DNA of 64,000 bases from Paenibacillus sp. JDR-2 (GCF_000023585.1 NC_012914.1:6919501-6983500); one strand, 5' to 3'; numbered from the stretch's first letter, positions 34,704 through 44,275 are shown. Numbers and translations: made by a program. The notes: a model not told the origin generated them from the letters alone.

Positions 34704-35582
34704 CTAAATCCTTTCCAAAGACTGCCTTAAATTCTCGTAAAGTTTTGCGGCTGCCGGAGATAACGGCGCGGTACGGCTGGCCAGCCCCATCAGCATGTCT
34801 ATCGATACGTCCTGAAGCTCCCCTATTTGCGTACCTCCGGGCAATGGCTCCAATGCGGAAAGCGGAACAAGGGCGATGCCAAAGCCGCTTGCCACGTAAT
34901 GCCTTAACGCCGTCATGCTGCCGATCTCCATCGTCTCGATCGATAGAGGCCCGTTATCCTGCAGAACCCTCTCAAGCTTCTTCCGGTAGGGACAGGTTGC
35001 CGCCGTGATAAGCAGCCGGTGCCCTTCCAGGTCGCTAAGCTTGATGTGTTCCAGGCCGGCTAGCGGATGATTCACCGGAAGCAGCAAAACAAATTTTTCT
35101 TGAAACAGAGGGTGAAAATATAAATCCTCCACGGTCTCCGGCGCAGAGCATAGCGCAAAATCCAGATCGCCTTGTCTCAGTCCGTCCACCAGTAAAGGCG
35201 TGCTGGCAATCTCAAGAGATATCTCTACCTTCGGATTCCCGTTCATAAATGCCATAAGCAGCTGCGGCAGCCTGCAGCTGGCCGTTGGCTCCGTTACGCC
35301 AAGCCTAAGCTTCCCGGCTTCGCCGTTTTGCAGCTCGGCCAGATTGCTCTGCAGCCGTTCCATCCGGCGGACAATATCCAGGGATTGCTCATAAAACAGC
35401 CTTCCCGCTTCCGTCAGCAGGATCTTCTTCCCCCGTTCAAACAGTTGTACGCCTAGATCCGCCTCCAGCCTCTGAATCTGCATCGTTACCGTCGACTGGG
35501 CGTAGCTCAGCTCCGCCGCCGCTTGATGGAAGCTGCCATGCCGGACAATGGCGTGCAGGGTCTTTAAGGTCTTCAGATCCAT
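34704..35582 (-). CDS. LysR family transcriptional regulator
   Basis: 292 residues; helix-turn-helix at 1-60 (GSFHQAAAELSYAQSTVTMQIQRLEADLGVQLFER), effector domain about 90-290 (AGKLRLGVTEPTASCRLPQLLMAF). AAGGAG lies 7 bp before the ATG. It is divergent from the SDR gene at 35706, and three ATTCAAT/ATTGAAT half-sites lie between them. It probably controls that SDR and itself. Confidence 0.93.
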   Translation of the reverse strand: MDLKTLKTLHAIVRHGSFHQAAAELSYAQSTVTMQIQRLEADLGVQLFERGKKILLTEAGRLFYEQSLDIVRRMERLQSNLAELQNGEAGKLRLGVTEPTASCRLPQLLMAFMNGNPKVEISLEIASTPLLVDGLRQGDLDFALCSAPETVEDLYFHPLFQEKFVLLLPVNHPLAGLEHIKLSDLEGHRLLITAATCPYRKKLERVLQDNGPLSIETMEIGSMTALRHYVASGFGIALVPLSALEPLPGGTQIGELQDVSIDMLMGLASRTAPLSPAAAKLYENLRQSLERI

Positions 35583-35608
35583 TGGCTTCTCCAGCTCCTT
35601 TAGATGGA

Positions 35609-35645
35609 TTCAATTTTATTGAATAAACCATTCATTTTATTCAAT
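35609..35645. promoter_or_regulatory. Candidate LysR operator with three half-sites
   Basis: ATTCAAT (35609-35615), ATTGAAT (35618-35624) and ATTCAAT (35639-35645). The outer part forms a perfect 10-bp inverted repeat ATTGAATAAA / TTTATTCAAT with an 8-bp spacer. It sits between the divergent LysR and SDR genes. Confidence 0.6.
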
Positions 35646-35705
35646 TATACAAATCGTACAGCGACTTATACAATGACATTAAATGAAGAAGCAGGAGGTT
35701 ATCAA

Positions 35706-36446
35706 ATGGAACTGAAGCATAAAACAGCGCTTGTAACCGGAGGAGGAACGGGAATCGGACGGGCGACCAGTCTGGCATTAGCCAGTAAAGGAGCGGCTGT
35801 TGCCGTCAACTACTCCCGTTCCCGGCAAGAAGCAGAGGAAACCGTACAGCTTATTCAGAGCCTGGGCGGAAAGGCGATGGCCATTCAGGCGGATGTATCG
35901 AAGGATCAGGAGGTCAAAGACATGGTCGAGATTATCGTCCAACGCTTCGGCACCTTGGATTTGCTAGTGAACAATGCCAGCATCACCCGCCACATTCCGT
36001 TCTCCGACCTGGACGCCGCAACCGGAGAAGTGTGGGACGAGCTGTTTGATGTCAACGTAAAAGGCATGTTCTTTTGCGCAAGAGCAGCTGCTACCCGCAT
36101 GAAAAAGCAAGGACGGGGCGCCATCGTTAATGTCGGCAGCATCGCCGGTACAACCGGTTTAGGCTCGTCCTTGCCTTATGCGGTATCCAAAGCCGCCGTC
36201 CACGGCCTTACCAAATCCCTCGCGCGGGCTTTGGCTCCGCATATAAGAGTCAACTGCGTGGTGCCGGGCGCCGTCGCGACAAGATGGTGGGCCGGCCGGG
36301 AGGAGCAAATGCTGCAGCTCGCCCCTAACCTGCTTCTGCAGCAGATCTCAACTCCGGAGGATATTGCGCAGCTGATCTGCGCTTCGCTGGAGCAGGAGGC
36401 CATGACCGGCCAGATGATCACCGTCGACGGCGGCCAAACGATGTAG
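35706..36446 (+). CDS. Short-chain dehydrogenase/reductase, FabG-like
   Basis: 246 residues. TGGGTGIG at 11-18 binds the cofactor; VNYSRSR after the second strand has Asn and Arg in place of Asp, favouring NADP(H). NNAS takes the place of NNAG, and the active site is LPYAVSKAAVHG (Tyr, Lys). The ATG at 35706 has GCAGGAGG about 7 bp upstream; the longer frame from 35604 would cross the operator. It is controlled, by inference, by the divergent LysR protein. Confidence 0.9.
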   Translation: MELKHKTALVTGGGTGIGRATSLALASKGAAVAVNYSRSRQEAEETVQLIQSLGGKAMAIQADVSKDQEVKDMVEIIVQRFGTLDLLVNNASITRHIPFSDLDAATGEVWDELFDVNVKGMFFCARAAATRMKKQGRGAIVNVGSIAGTTGLGSSLPYAVSKAAVHGLTKSLARALAPHIRVNCVVPGAVATRWWAGREEQMLQLAPNLLLQQISTPEDIAQLICASLEQEAMTGQMITVDGGQTM

Positions 36447-36448
36447 AC

Positions 36449-37597
36449 CTATTTCACAATCTCCTTATACTTCCCTGTGCTTGCAATCTTTACGGTAACC
36501 TGCACGCGGCCAAGGGAATGCTCGTTCAGGAAAAAGAAGCCTCCCTTGGTCAGCTGGTGGAACAAGCGCGGACGCTCCCGGTACAGCGTCTCTTCCAACT
36601 TGAAGGGATCGCAATGTTTCGCCAGTCCCATCAGGTATGTCTCTCTAATCTCAGCTACTATAGCCTTCTCTGCTTGCTTTTCCATCTCCGCAATCGTTGC
36701 ATTTTCGGAATCTCTGATCGTTCCTTTTGCCGTAACCTTAAGATCAAACTTGACGTCCCCGTTGCTCTGTACCTTCGGAATGACTTTCATCCAGGGATGC
36801 GCGAATAGGATAGCTCCTTTATGACCGTCCTCCAATGGCACTTGAAGAGTTGTTCTATTGATTTTTTCCGTAGCCCATCTCAGTCCCTTGAGCTCCTCCA
36901 AAGACATCCAATTTACTATTCTGCCCTTATCGAAAAAGTACGCCCCATTCATCTCAAACATCCCGCGTCCGGCTTTTTCCTCCAGCCATGTGTGCTTGTT
37001 AATCGAAATGGAAGGGATGTAAAGCGAGTTGCCGGGCTCATTCATATTGGCGATAAGCCGGTTGCCGTAGGAGGCAATGACATAAGGACTTTGGCTGCGG
37101 TTCTGCACGCTTGTGTACATAATGGTATCAAGCGGGGACAGATTAAAAATCGATTTTTGCGTCAAAATGTCCTCCATCTTCTCCTTCGTGCCGAATACTA
37201 GCACGTTATAACGGACCTCGTAATGCCTGTTTAACGTCGCGTATGTTTCTTTCCCGCCTCGCCTCATCAGATTCTCGCTTAGAACCACCGCCTTCAGATG
37301 ACCCCAGAACAATGGAAACTGCGAGGTTTCGTTCGTATCGGCAAGCGAGAGAGCAAGCGTCTCCCCGTGCCCCGTTCCGATCCAGATCGGCACCTTCTGG
37401 CCCAGCGACGTATTCTCGGATCTCGCGATATTGGAGAAGTTTAGCACCTGTACATACGTCTTATATTCGCCGTTCACGTAATCCACCCCAAGCGCGGTGA
37501 CATAAGCCATATTTTGAATATCCCTCGAGTTCGCGCAGCTTGGCAGAAAACCAACGACAAGCAAACAAACAAGCATCCTTCCGATAATTAACCGCAT
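36449..37597 (-). CDS. Spore germination protein, GerC family (lipoprotein)
   Basis: 382 residues from the ATG at 37597, which has AAGGAG 9 bp upstream; this replaces the longer start inside gerA. Signal peptide with lipobox near LPSC (FLPSCANSRDIQNMAYVTALG). GerC proteins are the lipoprotein subunit of germinant receptors in the spore inner membrane. The C-terminal part (CDPFKLEETLYRERPRLFHQ) is typical. Last gene of the operon, 13 bp after the GerA-type gene. Confidence 0.93.
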   Translation of the reverse strand: MRLIIGRMLVCLLVVGFLPSCANSRDIQNMAYVTALGVDYVNGEYKTYVQVLNFSNIARSENTSLGQKVPIWIGTGHGETLALSLADTNETSQFPLFWGHLKAVVLSENLMRRGGKETYATLNRHYEVRYNVLVFGTKEKMEDILTQKSIFNLSPLDTIMYTSVQNRSQSPYVIASYGNRLIANMNEPGNSLYIPSISINKHTWLEEKAGRGMFEMNGAYFFDKGRIVNWMSLEELKGLRWATEKINRTTLQVPLEDGHKGAILFAHPWMKVIPKVQSNGDVKFDLKVTAKGTIRDSENATIAEMEKQAEKAIVAEIRETYLMGLAKHCDPFKLEETLYRERPRLFHQLTKGGFFFLNEHSLGRVQVTVKIASTGKYKEIVK

Positions 37598-37610
37598 CCT
37601 ATTCCACTCC

Positions 37611-39071
37611 TTACCGCTCGTCATCCTGATTTTGCAGGACGCCCGGACGCCGTTTCATTAAGAACCAAGGAAGCCGGAGGAACGAAGCTACAACATCCTT
37701 GATTTTTAGAGGCGATAGAGGAGCAAGATAACTTACCCCAAATGACTTCTGGCTTCCCAAAAGCGCAATGAATAGGACGATCCCGAGGATAACCCCATAC
37801 ATGCCGAGGAAGGAAGACAGCAGGAAAAAGAACAGGCGGATAATACTGACGACCGTACTTAACGACTGATTGACCAGCGTTACTCCCGAGACCGCGGTAA
37901 TCGCGCCAATCACAACAACCGACGGCGACACCAGCCCCGCGCGGATCGCGGCATCGCCAATGATGAGACCGCCAATCGACGTTAAGGTCTGACCGATGGA
38001 AGTCGGCAGCCGGACACCGGCCTCACGGAAGATCTCCAGCAGCATTAGCAGGATAAACATCTCGATCTGCGCGGAGAACGGAAGGCCGAGGCGGGATACC
38101 GATATGGTTGCCATAATCCGGAACGGCAGCTGATCCTGATGAAAGGCCATTAGCGCGACCCAGATTCCCGGCAGGAATACTGTAATGAAAAGACTGAAAA
38201 TACGAATCAGCCGTGCAAAGGAAACATAGGTGTAGTTGAAATGAATATCCTCCGGCGATTTAAGCAGCAGGCTTAATCCGGCTGGTCCTACGATAACTAA
38301 CGGGTTGCCATCCATAACAATAAGAAACCTGCCGGAGAGTAAGGCATTAACGCAGTAATCGGGTCTCCCCGTATAATCCAGCAGCGGGAGAAGCTTGTAC
38401 CTCGAGCCGGTTAAGGCCTCCTCCAGCTGGTTAATGCTGTAGAGACCGTCCGTATTGATAGACTGCAGGCTTTTATGCACCGCATTTAATATTTTCGGAC
38501 TAATAATGTCTTCGAAATAGAGCAGGGACAGTCTTGTCTTCGTCCGCTTGCCGATTGTGTATTCCTTCACGTACAAGGAATGGCTGCGGAGCCGTTTGCG
38601 AATGAGCGCCACATTGACGGACATATCTTCAATAAAGCCGTCTTTGGGGCCTTTAATGGAAATTTCCGTGCTGGATTCGCTTGGCATCCGCTGCGGGCGG
38701 TCGCTGATTCCCATATTGAAATAACGCTTCTCCTGAACGAAATAAAGAAATAGTCCCCCCTCGAATACAATTTCATCAATATCTTCCTCGGTAGGGATTT
38801 CTTTATAAGTGAACAGAGACAGCCGGGAAATCATCTGGTGGATGTCTTCTGCCGAAGCCTTTCCCGACGATTCGTAATACTCGGTAAGAACAGGCAGGAC
38901 AAACTCGTGAATCTGCCCCGTATCGCAGAGAGCATTCGCGTACACGAGTACAACGGAAGGCTTGTCGCTGGTTCCGAAGCGGCATGGCTTGACGAATACG
39001 TCAGCCGATCCCTGATATAGCTGCTTCAATCGTTCTTCGTTCCAGCTTACGCTGCCTGCGGGTGCCGTCAT
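37611..39071 (-). CDS. Spore germination protein, GerA family
   Basis: 486 residues. The N-terminal soluble domain (about 1-270) is followed by five or so membrane helices (LIRIFSLFITVFLPGIWVAL, IRLFFFLLSSFLGMYGVILG). The LPFSAQIEMFILLMLLEIFREAGVRLP segment is diagnostic. GerA subunits form an oligomeric germinant receptor and, in recent work on the family, an ion channel. Its start overlaps the end of the GerB-type gene by 4 bp. Confidence 0.95.
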   Translation of the reverse strand: MTAPAGSVSWNEERLKQLYQGSADVFVKPCRFGTSDKPSVVLVYANALCDTGQIHEFVLPVLTEYYESSGKASAEDIHQMISRLSLFTYKEIPTEEDIDEIVFEGGLFLYFVQEKRYFNMGISDRPQRMPSESSTEISIKGPKDGFIEDMSVNVALIRKRLRSHSLYVKEYTIGKRTKTRLSLLYFEDIISPKILNAVHKSLQSINTDGLYSINQLEEALTGSRYKLLPLLDYTGRPDYCVNALLSGRFLIVMDGNPLVIVGPAGLSLLLKSPEDIHFNYTYVSFARLIRIFSLFITVFLPGIWVALMAFHQDQLPFRIMATISVSRLGLPFSAQIEMFILLMLLEIFREAGVRLPTSIGQTLTSIGGLIIGDAAIRAGLVSPSVVVIGAITAVSGVTLVNQSLSTVVSIIRLFFFLLSSFLGMYGVILGIVLFIALLGSQKSFGVSYLAPLSPLKIKDVVASFLRLPWFLMKRRPGVLQNQDDER

Positions 39072-40162
39072 TGTGGCTCATCCTTCCGGTATGGTTTGGC
39101 AAACAAGGTGATGACCATCCATATCAGTGTTACAACCAGCAAAATAACAAGTGAAATAGGTAAAAACACTTTGTACATCCACTGGTAATAGGAATAATCA
39201 TTCGTGCGAATGATTCCAACATAAATGTAGCTGGCCATAATAATAGCCGTTGTCCATTTGCGGACTCTCCCCGTCATCTTCAGAGCATCGGTCAAGAGAT
39301 ACACCGCGATGCAAATGCGGATGCAAGCCCCCGACATCCATTGAAAGATCGAGAAGAAATCGACATGCTCGATATATTGCCCCACCTTCACGAGACGCCA
39401 CTGCTCGTAAGGGGAGGTCATCTGATTGGCAGCCTCCCTAGGACCGAATTCGGTAATGGCGCCAACGATTGGTCCCAGCATGATTCCTACGATAAAAAGG
39501 CTGTAGCCGAGGATGTGCCATGTCTTGATCTTTTCGCTAAGCCTATGCTGCAGCAGAAGCAGAAATATAACCTCGATATAACCGCTTGACGCATACAAAA
39601 TGCCGTTGGCAACAGGCTCCCACCCGTGCTCCAGAATCGGAGTCAGCAGTCTGTAGTCTTTTTCCGAGTGGTTAAAGACACTGACGAATACCCCCAATAC
39701 GCAGACAATGGGAAACAAGACGCCCGCGGTTACCGCAATAGAGCGGAGACCCCATACCGTAATGAAAAAGCAGATAATAACCAGAGTAAGGACAAGCGCC
39801 AGCGCCGGGGAAGCCGGCAGGTAGTTGGTTGTATTCCACTTCACGGTATGGAGAACGGTTGTTGCCCCGATCATGTACAAAATGACGCAGACCGGAATAA
39901 TCAGAATCCATGACACAACGGGATGAGTCTTATCCGAAATCCACTTCCGCCACTTCTGTTGGCCGGATTTTTTCATCATCCAAGCAAGCAGCAGGCACCA
40001 TACGACAAAAACGGCCCCTGTCACGATAACCGTAATCCATGCATCCCGCCCGGAAGCATCCAGCAGCATCGGATTAATGATGACATGATCGATAAGACCG
40101 TTGGTTAAAGCAAATATCATAAGCAACTGGACGATATTGATTTTGCTGGCCTTTCCACTCAT
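39068..40162 (-). CDS. Spore germination protein, GerB family (APC-type permease)
   Basis: 364 residues with ten predicted helices, a member of the amino acid/polyamine/organocation superfamily (ASKINIVQLLMIFALTNGLI, LLLQHRLSEKIKTWHILGYS). GerB subunits bind the germinant. It is the first gene of this operon, whereas the B. subtilis ger operons run A-B-C. The germinant, perhaps an amino acid, cannot be deduced. Confidence 0.94.
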   Translation of the reverse strand: MSGKASKINIVQLLMIFALTNGLIDHVIINPMLLDASGRDAWITVIVTGAVFVVWCLLLAWMMKKSGQQKWRKWISDKTHPVVSWILIIPVCVILYMIGATTVLHTVKWNTTNYLPASPALALVLTLVIICFFITVWGLRSIAVTAGVLFPIVCVLGVFVSVFNHSEKDYRLLTPILEHGWEPVANGILYASSGYIEVIFLLLLQHRLSEKIKTWHILGYSLFIVGIMLGPIVGAITEFGPREAANQMTSPYEQWRLVKVGQYIEHVDFFSIFQWMSGACIRICIAVYLLTDALKMTGRVRKWTTAIIMASYIYVGIIRTNDYSYYQWMYKVFLPISLVILLVVTLIWMVITLFAKPYRKDEPQ

Positions 40163-40206
40163 AAGCTAATCATTCCGTTCCTGATCTCCCCTTCGTACGG
40201 GGAAAA

Positions 40207-40236
40207 AGATATGTTATTCATTCCCAACAACGATGC
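40207..40236 (-). promoter_or_regulatory. Possible forespore (sigma-G/F-like) promoter for the ger operon
   Basis: Minus strand GCATC (40236-40232), 18 bp, CATATCT (40213-40207), 45 bp before the GerB start. Each box has about one mismatch to the sigma-G consensus GNATR and CATNNTA. Weak evidence, but ger operons are normally sigma-G dependent. Confidence 0.3.
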
Positions 40237-40261
40237 CAAATTATTCATGGAAACAAGAAGA

Positions 40262-40286
40262 AGGCTCTCCGGGTAGGAGAGCCTTT
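40262..40286 (-). terminator. Terminator of the glycosyltransferase gene
   Basis: AAGGCTCTCC and GGAGAGCCTT around a 5-base loop. The trailing sequence on the minus strand is only moderately T-rich. Confidence 0.6.
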
Positions 40287-40299
40287 CTTTAATGCCCTC

Positions 40300-41589
40300 T
40301 TAGGGCCTATGTTCAATTAACGGCTTTAGCCGGTTCTCCCAGATCCACATCGGATTGTATTGCCGGCGGATCATGGTCTTGGCCCGAATAACTTGATTAT
40401 TCTCCATCAGACTTGCGATTCGTCCCGCATGCTCGCGCAAATACGCCTCCTCCGAGGGATGGTAGGTCTCTCTCGTATCCATGCCGAACCCCCTTGCATT
40501 CCACCTCATAAAATACGCTTGAAGCCGGTTGCCCAGCTCCTCCAGCGCAGGCACCGCCTCGTTCAGGACAAGCATATTGCCCCGGCTTGCCGCCTCCAGC
40601 ACAATAAGCCCAAAGGATTCCGAATAGGAGGTGCATAGAAATAAATTGCTCAACGTAAACAGATCCATGACCCCCGAATGCGGGAAGCCGTCCGGCCAAC
40701 CCAGGTCCGAGGTGAATGCAAGATCTTCCCCGCCAAGACCGTATAGCTCTCCTTCGCTTCGGATTCTCCGTTTGTAAGCAGCCGGTTCGATATCGAGAGA
40801 CGGAAAATCGCAAAAGATCATCTTCACCCGTTTACCCGACACCGATCCTATTGCCCCCAGAAGCGCAGCAGCTTTCTCCATCTGCTTGCCTGTCGTGAGC
40901 CGGCCCGGATAAACCGCCAGAATGTCCGGTGACAACAGATCGGTCCGCGTTCCAAGCCGCTGTACCTCTTCTCCCATTTCGCCAAACAGATTCAGGCTGT
41001 TCGGGATCGCCCTGCATCGCTCAAGCGGGACCTTGTACTGCTCTGCGAGCGCGGGTAATCCCGATTCGGCCGGGTACAGATAGGTGGTATTCGGCAGCGG
41101 CAGAAATCTTGCCGAGAGGGGCCAGTCCATCCGCTGCGGCCTGACGGCCGGATAGGAATGCGTCATGGCAAGGAATCTAAGCCGGGGCAGCCGGACCTGC
41201 ACCTGACGGACCGCAATATTATGAACGAGATGCCAGCCCTGGTACAGAATATCGTGGAGAAATACAACCTCCACATCCGATAAAGCCTCGTATAAGCTGT
41301 CTGCAACGGCCTCTGCCTCCTGGAAGAAGCTTGGATGAACCCTTCCCGTAGGCTGCGTATAATCCACCCAATGAATCTGCTTGCCATGCAGCCGGTTCGT
41401 TATTTTGATCCATTCAATCCGCTCATCGCTATAGATGCCGTACCGCTCGGAATCCGGGCAGTCTTGACTGACGAGCACCTTAACGCCTACTCCGCCGCCA
41501 AGCAGCATTTGCAGATGCTCCTCCACAACGCTGACTAAGGAATAGGTCTTCGACAACCCGTTGAACATGGTCAGAATCGCAACCTTCAA
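40300..41589 (-). CDS. Glycosyltransferase (GT4-like, GT-B fold)
   Basis: 429 residues from a TTG start, with GGGGGGCG about 5 bp upstream. The N-terminal domain opens KVAILTMFNGLSKTYSLVSV. The nucleotide-sugar domain has ILAVYPGRLTTGKQMEKAA and the C-terminal ESFGLIVLEAASRG motif with its E-x7-E-like arrangement. Cytoplasmic. It diverges from the poly-Thr surface protein gene 123 bp away, so transfer of sugar onto that protein is a reasonable guess, and O-glycosylated Thr-rich spore proteins are known in bacilli. Alternatively it may serve polysaccharide synthesis. Confidence 0.87.
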   Translation of the reverse strand: MKVAILTMFNGLSKTYSLVSVVEEHLQMLLGGGVGVKVLVSQDCPDSERYGIYSDERIEWIKITNRLHGKQIHWVDYTQPTGRVHPSFFQEAEAVADSLYEALSDVEVVFLHDILYQGWHLVHNIAVRQVQVRLPRLRFLAMTHSYPAVRPQRMDWPLSARFLPLPNTTYLYPAESGLPALAEQYKVPLERCRAIPNSLNLFGEMGEEVQRLGTRTDLLSPDILAVYPGRLTTGKQMEKAAALLGAIGSVSGKRVKMIFCDFPSLDIEPAAYKRRIRSEGELYGLGGEDLAFTSDLGWPDGFPHSGVMDLFTLSNLFLCTSYSESFGLIVLEAASRGNMLVLNEAVPALEELGNRLQAYFMRWNARGFGMDTRETYHPSEEAYLREHAGRIASLMENNQVIRAKTMIRRQYNPMWIWENRLKPLIEHRP

Positions 41590-41712
41590 CGCTCGCCCCC
41601 CTTTTTTTCGCGTAAATACTGTCTTGTATGCCTGAATATTAGGGATTATGCATAGGTATGTAAGGTGTGCATACAGAGGGCTGATTACCGTACTTAGGAG
41701 GGGATAACGAAA

Positions 41713-44211
41713 ATGGCCTGTGTCAACCTAGGGATAGCCAATGGCTTCAACTTGTTTTTGTTTGGCGATCATACGCAATCCTTCGTTGATTCGGAGGGGA
41801 GGGTAGCCGTTGGCGGCAATGCGACTTACAACAGCTATGGGATAGGCGATAAGCTGCCCGTATCCACAACAAGATCGGATCTTATCGTACGGGGAAATAT
41901 TGATATTACGGGGGGAACAAACTTCGCAGGGAATACCGTGATATTCCCTGCCGGCACGGTCATTAATTATACGATGACCAATAATAACGGTGTACCCGGC
42001 CAACCCCTGGTAAGTACGCCAATTGATTTTGACGGGGCCGAACAATCGCTGGCACAGTTATCCCTTAACCTTGCCGCCTTGCCGGTAAACGGATCCGTCG
42101 TCAATAACTTCGGTACAATCTTCCTCATCGGAACGGATCCGGCTCTTAACATATTTATGTTTAACGGCAACAACGTGGACGGCAACGGGTTGAAGCTGGA
42201 TACGGCGAACGGCATTAACATCATAGCTCCGGCAGGCTCAACCGTTCTCATTAACGTTGGCGATGATAATGTGGGGTTCGGAAGCTATCAGATTTTCCGC
42301 AATGGGGCTACCCCCGATCCTTCCGAAGGACAATTCATTCTCTGGAACTTTTATCAGGCTACCACGGCTTTTAACCAGAACCTCTCGATTCTTGGTTCGG
42401 TACTTGCCCCATATGCGAACTGGGAGGCTATTGGCTTCGGCAATATTAACGGCACGCTGGTCGCCCAATCGCTTACGAATGTAGGCGGCACGCTAGAGGC
42501 GCATAATATACCGTTTATGGGCTGCCTGCCGGGTACGGTCGGACCGACGACTTCGACAACAACAACAACAACAACAACAACGACTACCACTGCCAGCTCA
42601 ACGACCTCCACGACGTCAACGACATCAACAACTTCGACAACAAGCACCACGTCAACGTCGAGTACATCAACCGCCGTTCCTACTACTTCAACGACAACAA
42701 CAACGACCACGACGCCTGTGCCAACGACAACAACCACAACTTCTACCTCTACAACGACACCGGCCGTCATTACGGGACCAATCATTACAGCGACCAAAAC
42801 GCCTAATGTCTCAACCGCGCAAATCGGGGACACGATTACTTATACGATTACTGTCACTAATGTAGGCACTGCTCCAGGAGAAGCTTTGTTAGTCGAGGTC
42901 CTTCCTCCGGGCGTTCAATTTATTCCGTCCAGCTTGTTCATTGACGGGGGCCGATTCAGCGGCGTAGATATTACAGAGCAGGTCGTCATTGGCATAATCA
43001 ACGTAGGGCAGGTTGTGACCATTCAATTCGAGGCTTTTGTTGCGGGTTATCCTCCAAACGGACAAATTACGAATGCCGGCTTTGTTGTTACCGTCCCGCC
43101 AGGCACCGTACCGGCAACCTGTACGCCGGGTGATGTATCCTTGACCACTACGCAAGGCGTCACTCCCGTTCCCGGACTTATGCTCCCTGTGCTTCCCGTC
43201 TTTAAACCGGGCGTAACGCCAGCGCCGGGTCAAGTACCTAACCTTGGACCGATCACCGGCCCTAGCGGAAACGTCCTGCTTAGTCAGCAGGTTACCGTTC
43301 CAGGCATTACGCTTACGCCAATTGTCGGCTTGACCGTACCGGTTCTGACAGGAACCGTTCAGCCGATTATCTCAACCAGCTTTGTCACGGTTCCGAATAC
43401 CCCAGCTCCAAATGCGCCTAATCTTCTTGTATCCAAGGCCTTCCTTGATATTTCCTTATTCGTGGGGCAGCGGATTACGTACACGGTCTTTGTCGTGAAC
43501 AATGGCAACGCCGTGTCGGGAAGAACCGTATTCACCGATGTCCTGCCGTCAAACGCTTTATTTATACCGGGTACCGTCAGGGTCAACAATGTCCTTAGGC
43601 TGGATGCGAATCCGAACGAAGGCGTTAATCTTGGCCCTATCGCTCCGAATCAGAATGCCTTTATCCGGTTTGACGTGCTTGTAAGGGGCAGCGGCTCCTT
43701 GACGAACACAAGCCAGGTAAAAGCCGATTTCCTGCTGCCGAATCAACAGATTGTCTCGCGGACGTTCCAGTCCAATACCATTACGAATCCGGTCAGCATG
43801 ATCCGGGCTTCCGACTTTGCCACTTTCCTCAAAACAGCGGATGCGCAAATCGTGAAGGTCGGAGACAGCTATCATTACAATGTCATGCTTACAAACCTGT
43901 CAACGGATATTACGGCAGCCAACGTCATCTTCTACGATCCGCTCGACAACCAGCTGCAATTCGTGTCGGGAAGCCTTACCGTTGACGGTATTCCGCAGCC
44001 CGACCCTCAAGCGGGTATCCCGCTTGGCACCATTGGTCCGGGCTCAACCCGGAGGTTAACCTTCCAGGTGAACGTTCTGGCTGAACCGGTGGGCGGCATC
44101 CTTATTAACCTGGCGGCTGTTCTGTTCGAATTCCGCTTCGGAACGTCCTGCTTCCGGGCCGGTCTCCTGACCAATACGGTACGGATTATCGTGGAGGAAG
44201 AAGAGGAATAA
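41713..44211 (+). CDS. Choice-of-anchor-A / poly-Thr / DUF11 repeat surface protein
   Basis: 832 residues with no signal peptide. Residues about 1-275 match the choice-of-anchor-A domain (GDHTQSFVDSEGRVAVGGNA; SVLAPYANWEAIGFGNINGT). Residues about 279-350 are almost pure Thr with Ser. Three DUF11-type beta-sandwich repeats follow (about 353-470, 573-690 and 700-825), each with a core like GDTITYTITVTNVG and a VLPPGVQFIPSS-like strand. The C-terminus is acidic (VEEEEE). AGGAGGGG lies 9 bp before the ATG. Lack of a signal peptide fits assembly on the forespore from the mother cell (coat or exosporium), an inference helped by the nearby ger operon. A terminator follows. Confidence 0.88.
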   Translation: MACVNLGIANGFNLFLFGDHTQSFVDSEGRVAVGGNATYNSYGIGDKLPVSTTRSDLIVRGNIDITGGTNFAGNTVIFPAGTVINYTMTNNNGVPGQPLVSTPIDFDGAEQSLAQLSLNLAALPVNGSVVNNFGTIFLIGTDPALNIFMFNGNNVDGNGLKLDTANGINIIAPAGSTVLINVGDDNVGFGSYQIFRNGATPDPSEGQFILWNFYQATTAFNQNLSILGSVLAPYANWEAIGFGNINGTLVAQSLTNVGGTLEAHNIPFMGCLPGTVGPTTSTTTTTTTTTTTTASSTTSTTSTTSTTSTTSTTSTSSTSTAVPTTSTTTTTTTTPVPTTTTTTSTSTTTPAVITGPIITATKTPNVSTAQIGDTITYTITVTNVGTAPGEALLVEVLPPGVQFIPSSLFIDGGRFSGVDITEQVVIGIINVGQVVTIQFEAFVAGYPPNGQITNAGFVVTVPPGTVPATCTPGDVSLTTTQGVTPVPGLMLPVLPVFKPGVTPAPGQVPNLGPITGPSGNVLLSQQVTVPGITLTPIVGLTVPVLTGTVQPIISTSFVTVPNTPAPNAPNLLVSKAFLDISLFVGQRITYTVFVVNNGNAVSGRTVFTDVLPSNALFIPGTVRVNNVLRLDANPNEGVNLGPIAPNQNAFIRFDVLVRGSGSLTNTSQVKADFLLPNQQIVSRTFQSNTITNPVSMIRASDFATFLKTADAQIVKVGDSYHYNVMLTNLSTDITAANVIFYDPLDNQLQFVSGSLTVDGIPQPDPQAGIPLGTIGPGSTRRLTFQVNVLAEPVGGILINLAAVLFEFRFGTSCFRAGLLTNTVRIIVEEEEE
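42547..42765 (+). repeat. Thr-codon (ACN) triplet tract
   Basis: About 72 codons of nearly uninterrupted ACA/ACG/ACT/ACC with AGC/TCA serine codons, partly as ACG TCA ACG type hexamers. It encodes the Thr-rich linker and is prone to length change by slippage. Confidence 0.85.
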
Positions 44212-44225
44212 AGCATAGGCTGAAC

Positions 44226-44268
44226 AAAAGCCCAAGACCTTTGCTTAACAAGGGTCTTGGGCTTTTTT
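44226..44268. terminator. Terminator between surface protein and dioxygenase genes
   Basis: AAAGCCCAAGACC and GGGTCTTGGGCTTT around a 12-base loop, then T run. Convergent genes probably share it. Confidence 0.85.
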
Positions 44269-44275
44269 GTGTTGA

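Noticed and set aside
42354..42833. Val-rich minus-strand frame opposite the poly-Thr tract
   Set aside because: It is the reverse complement of ACN codons (GTN), which gives Val by necessity.
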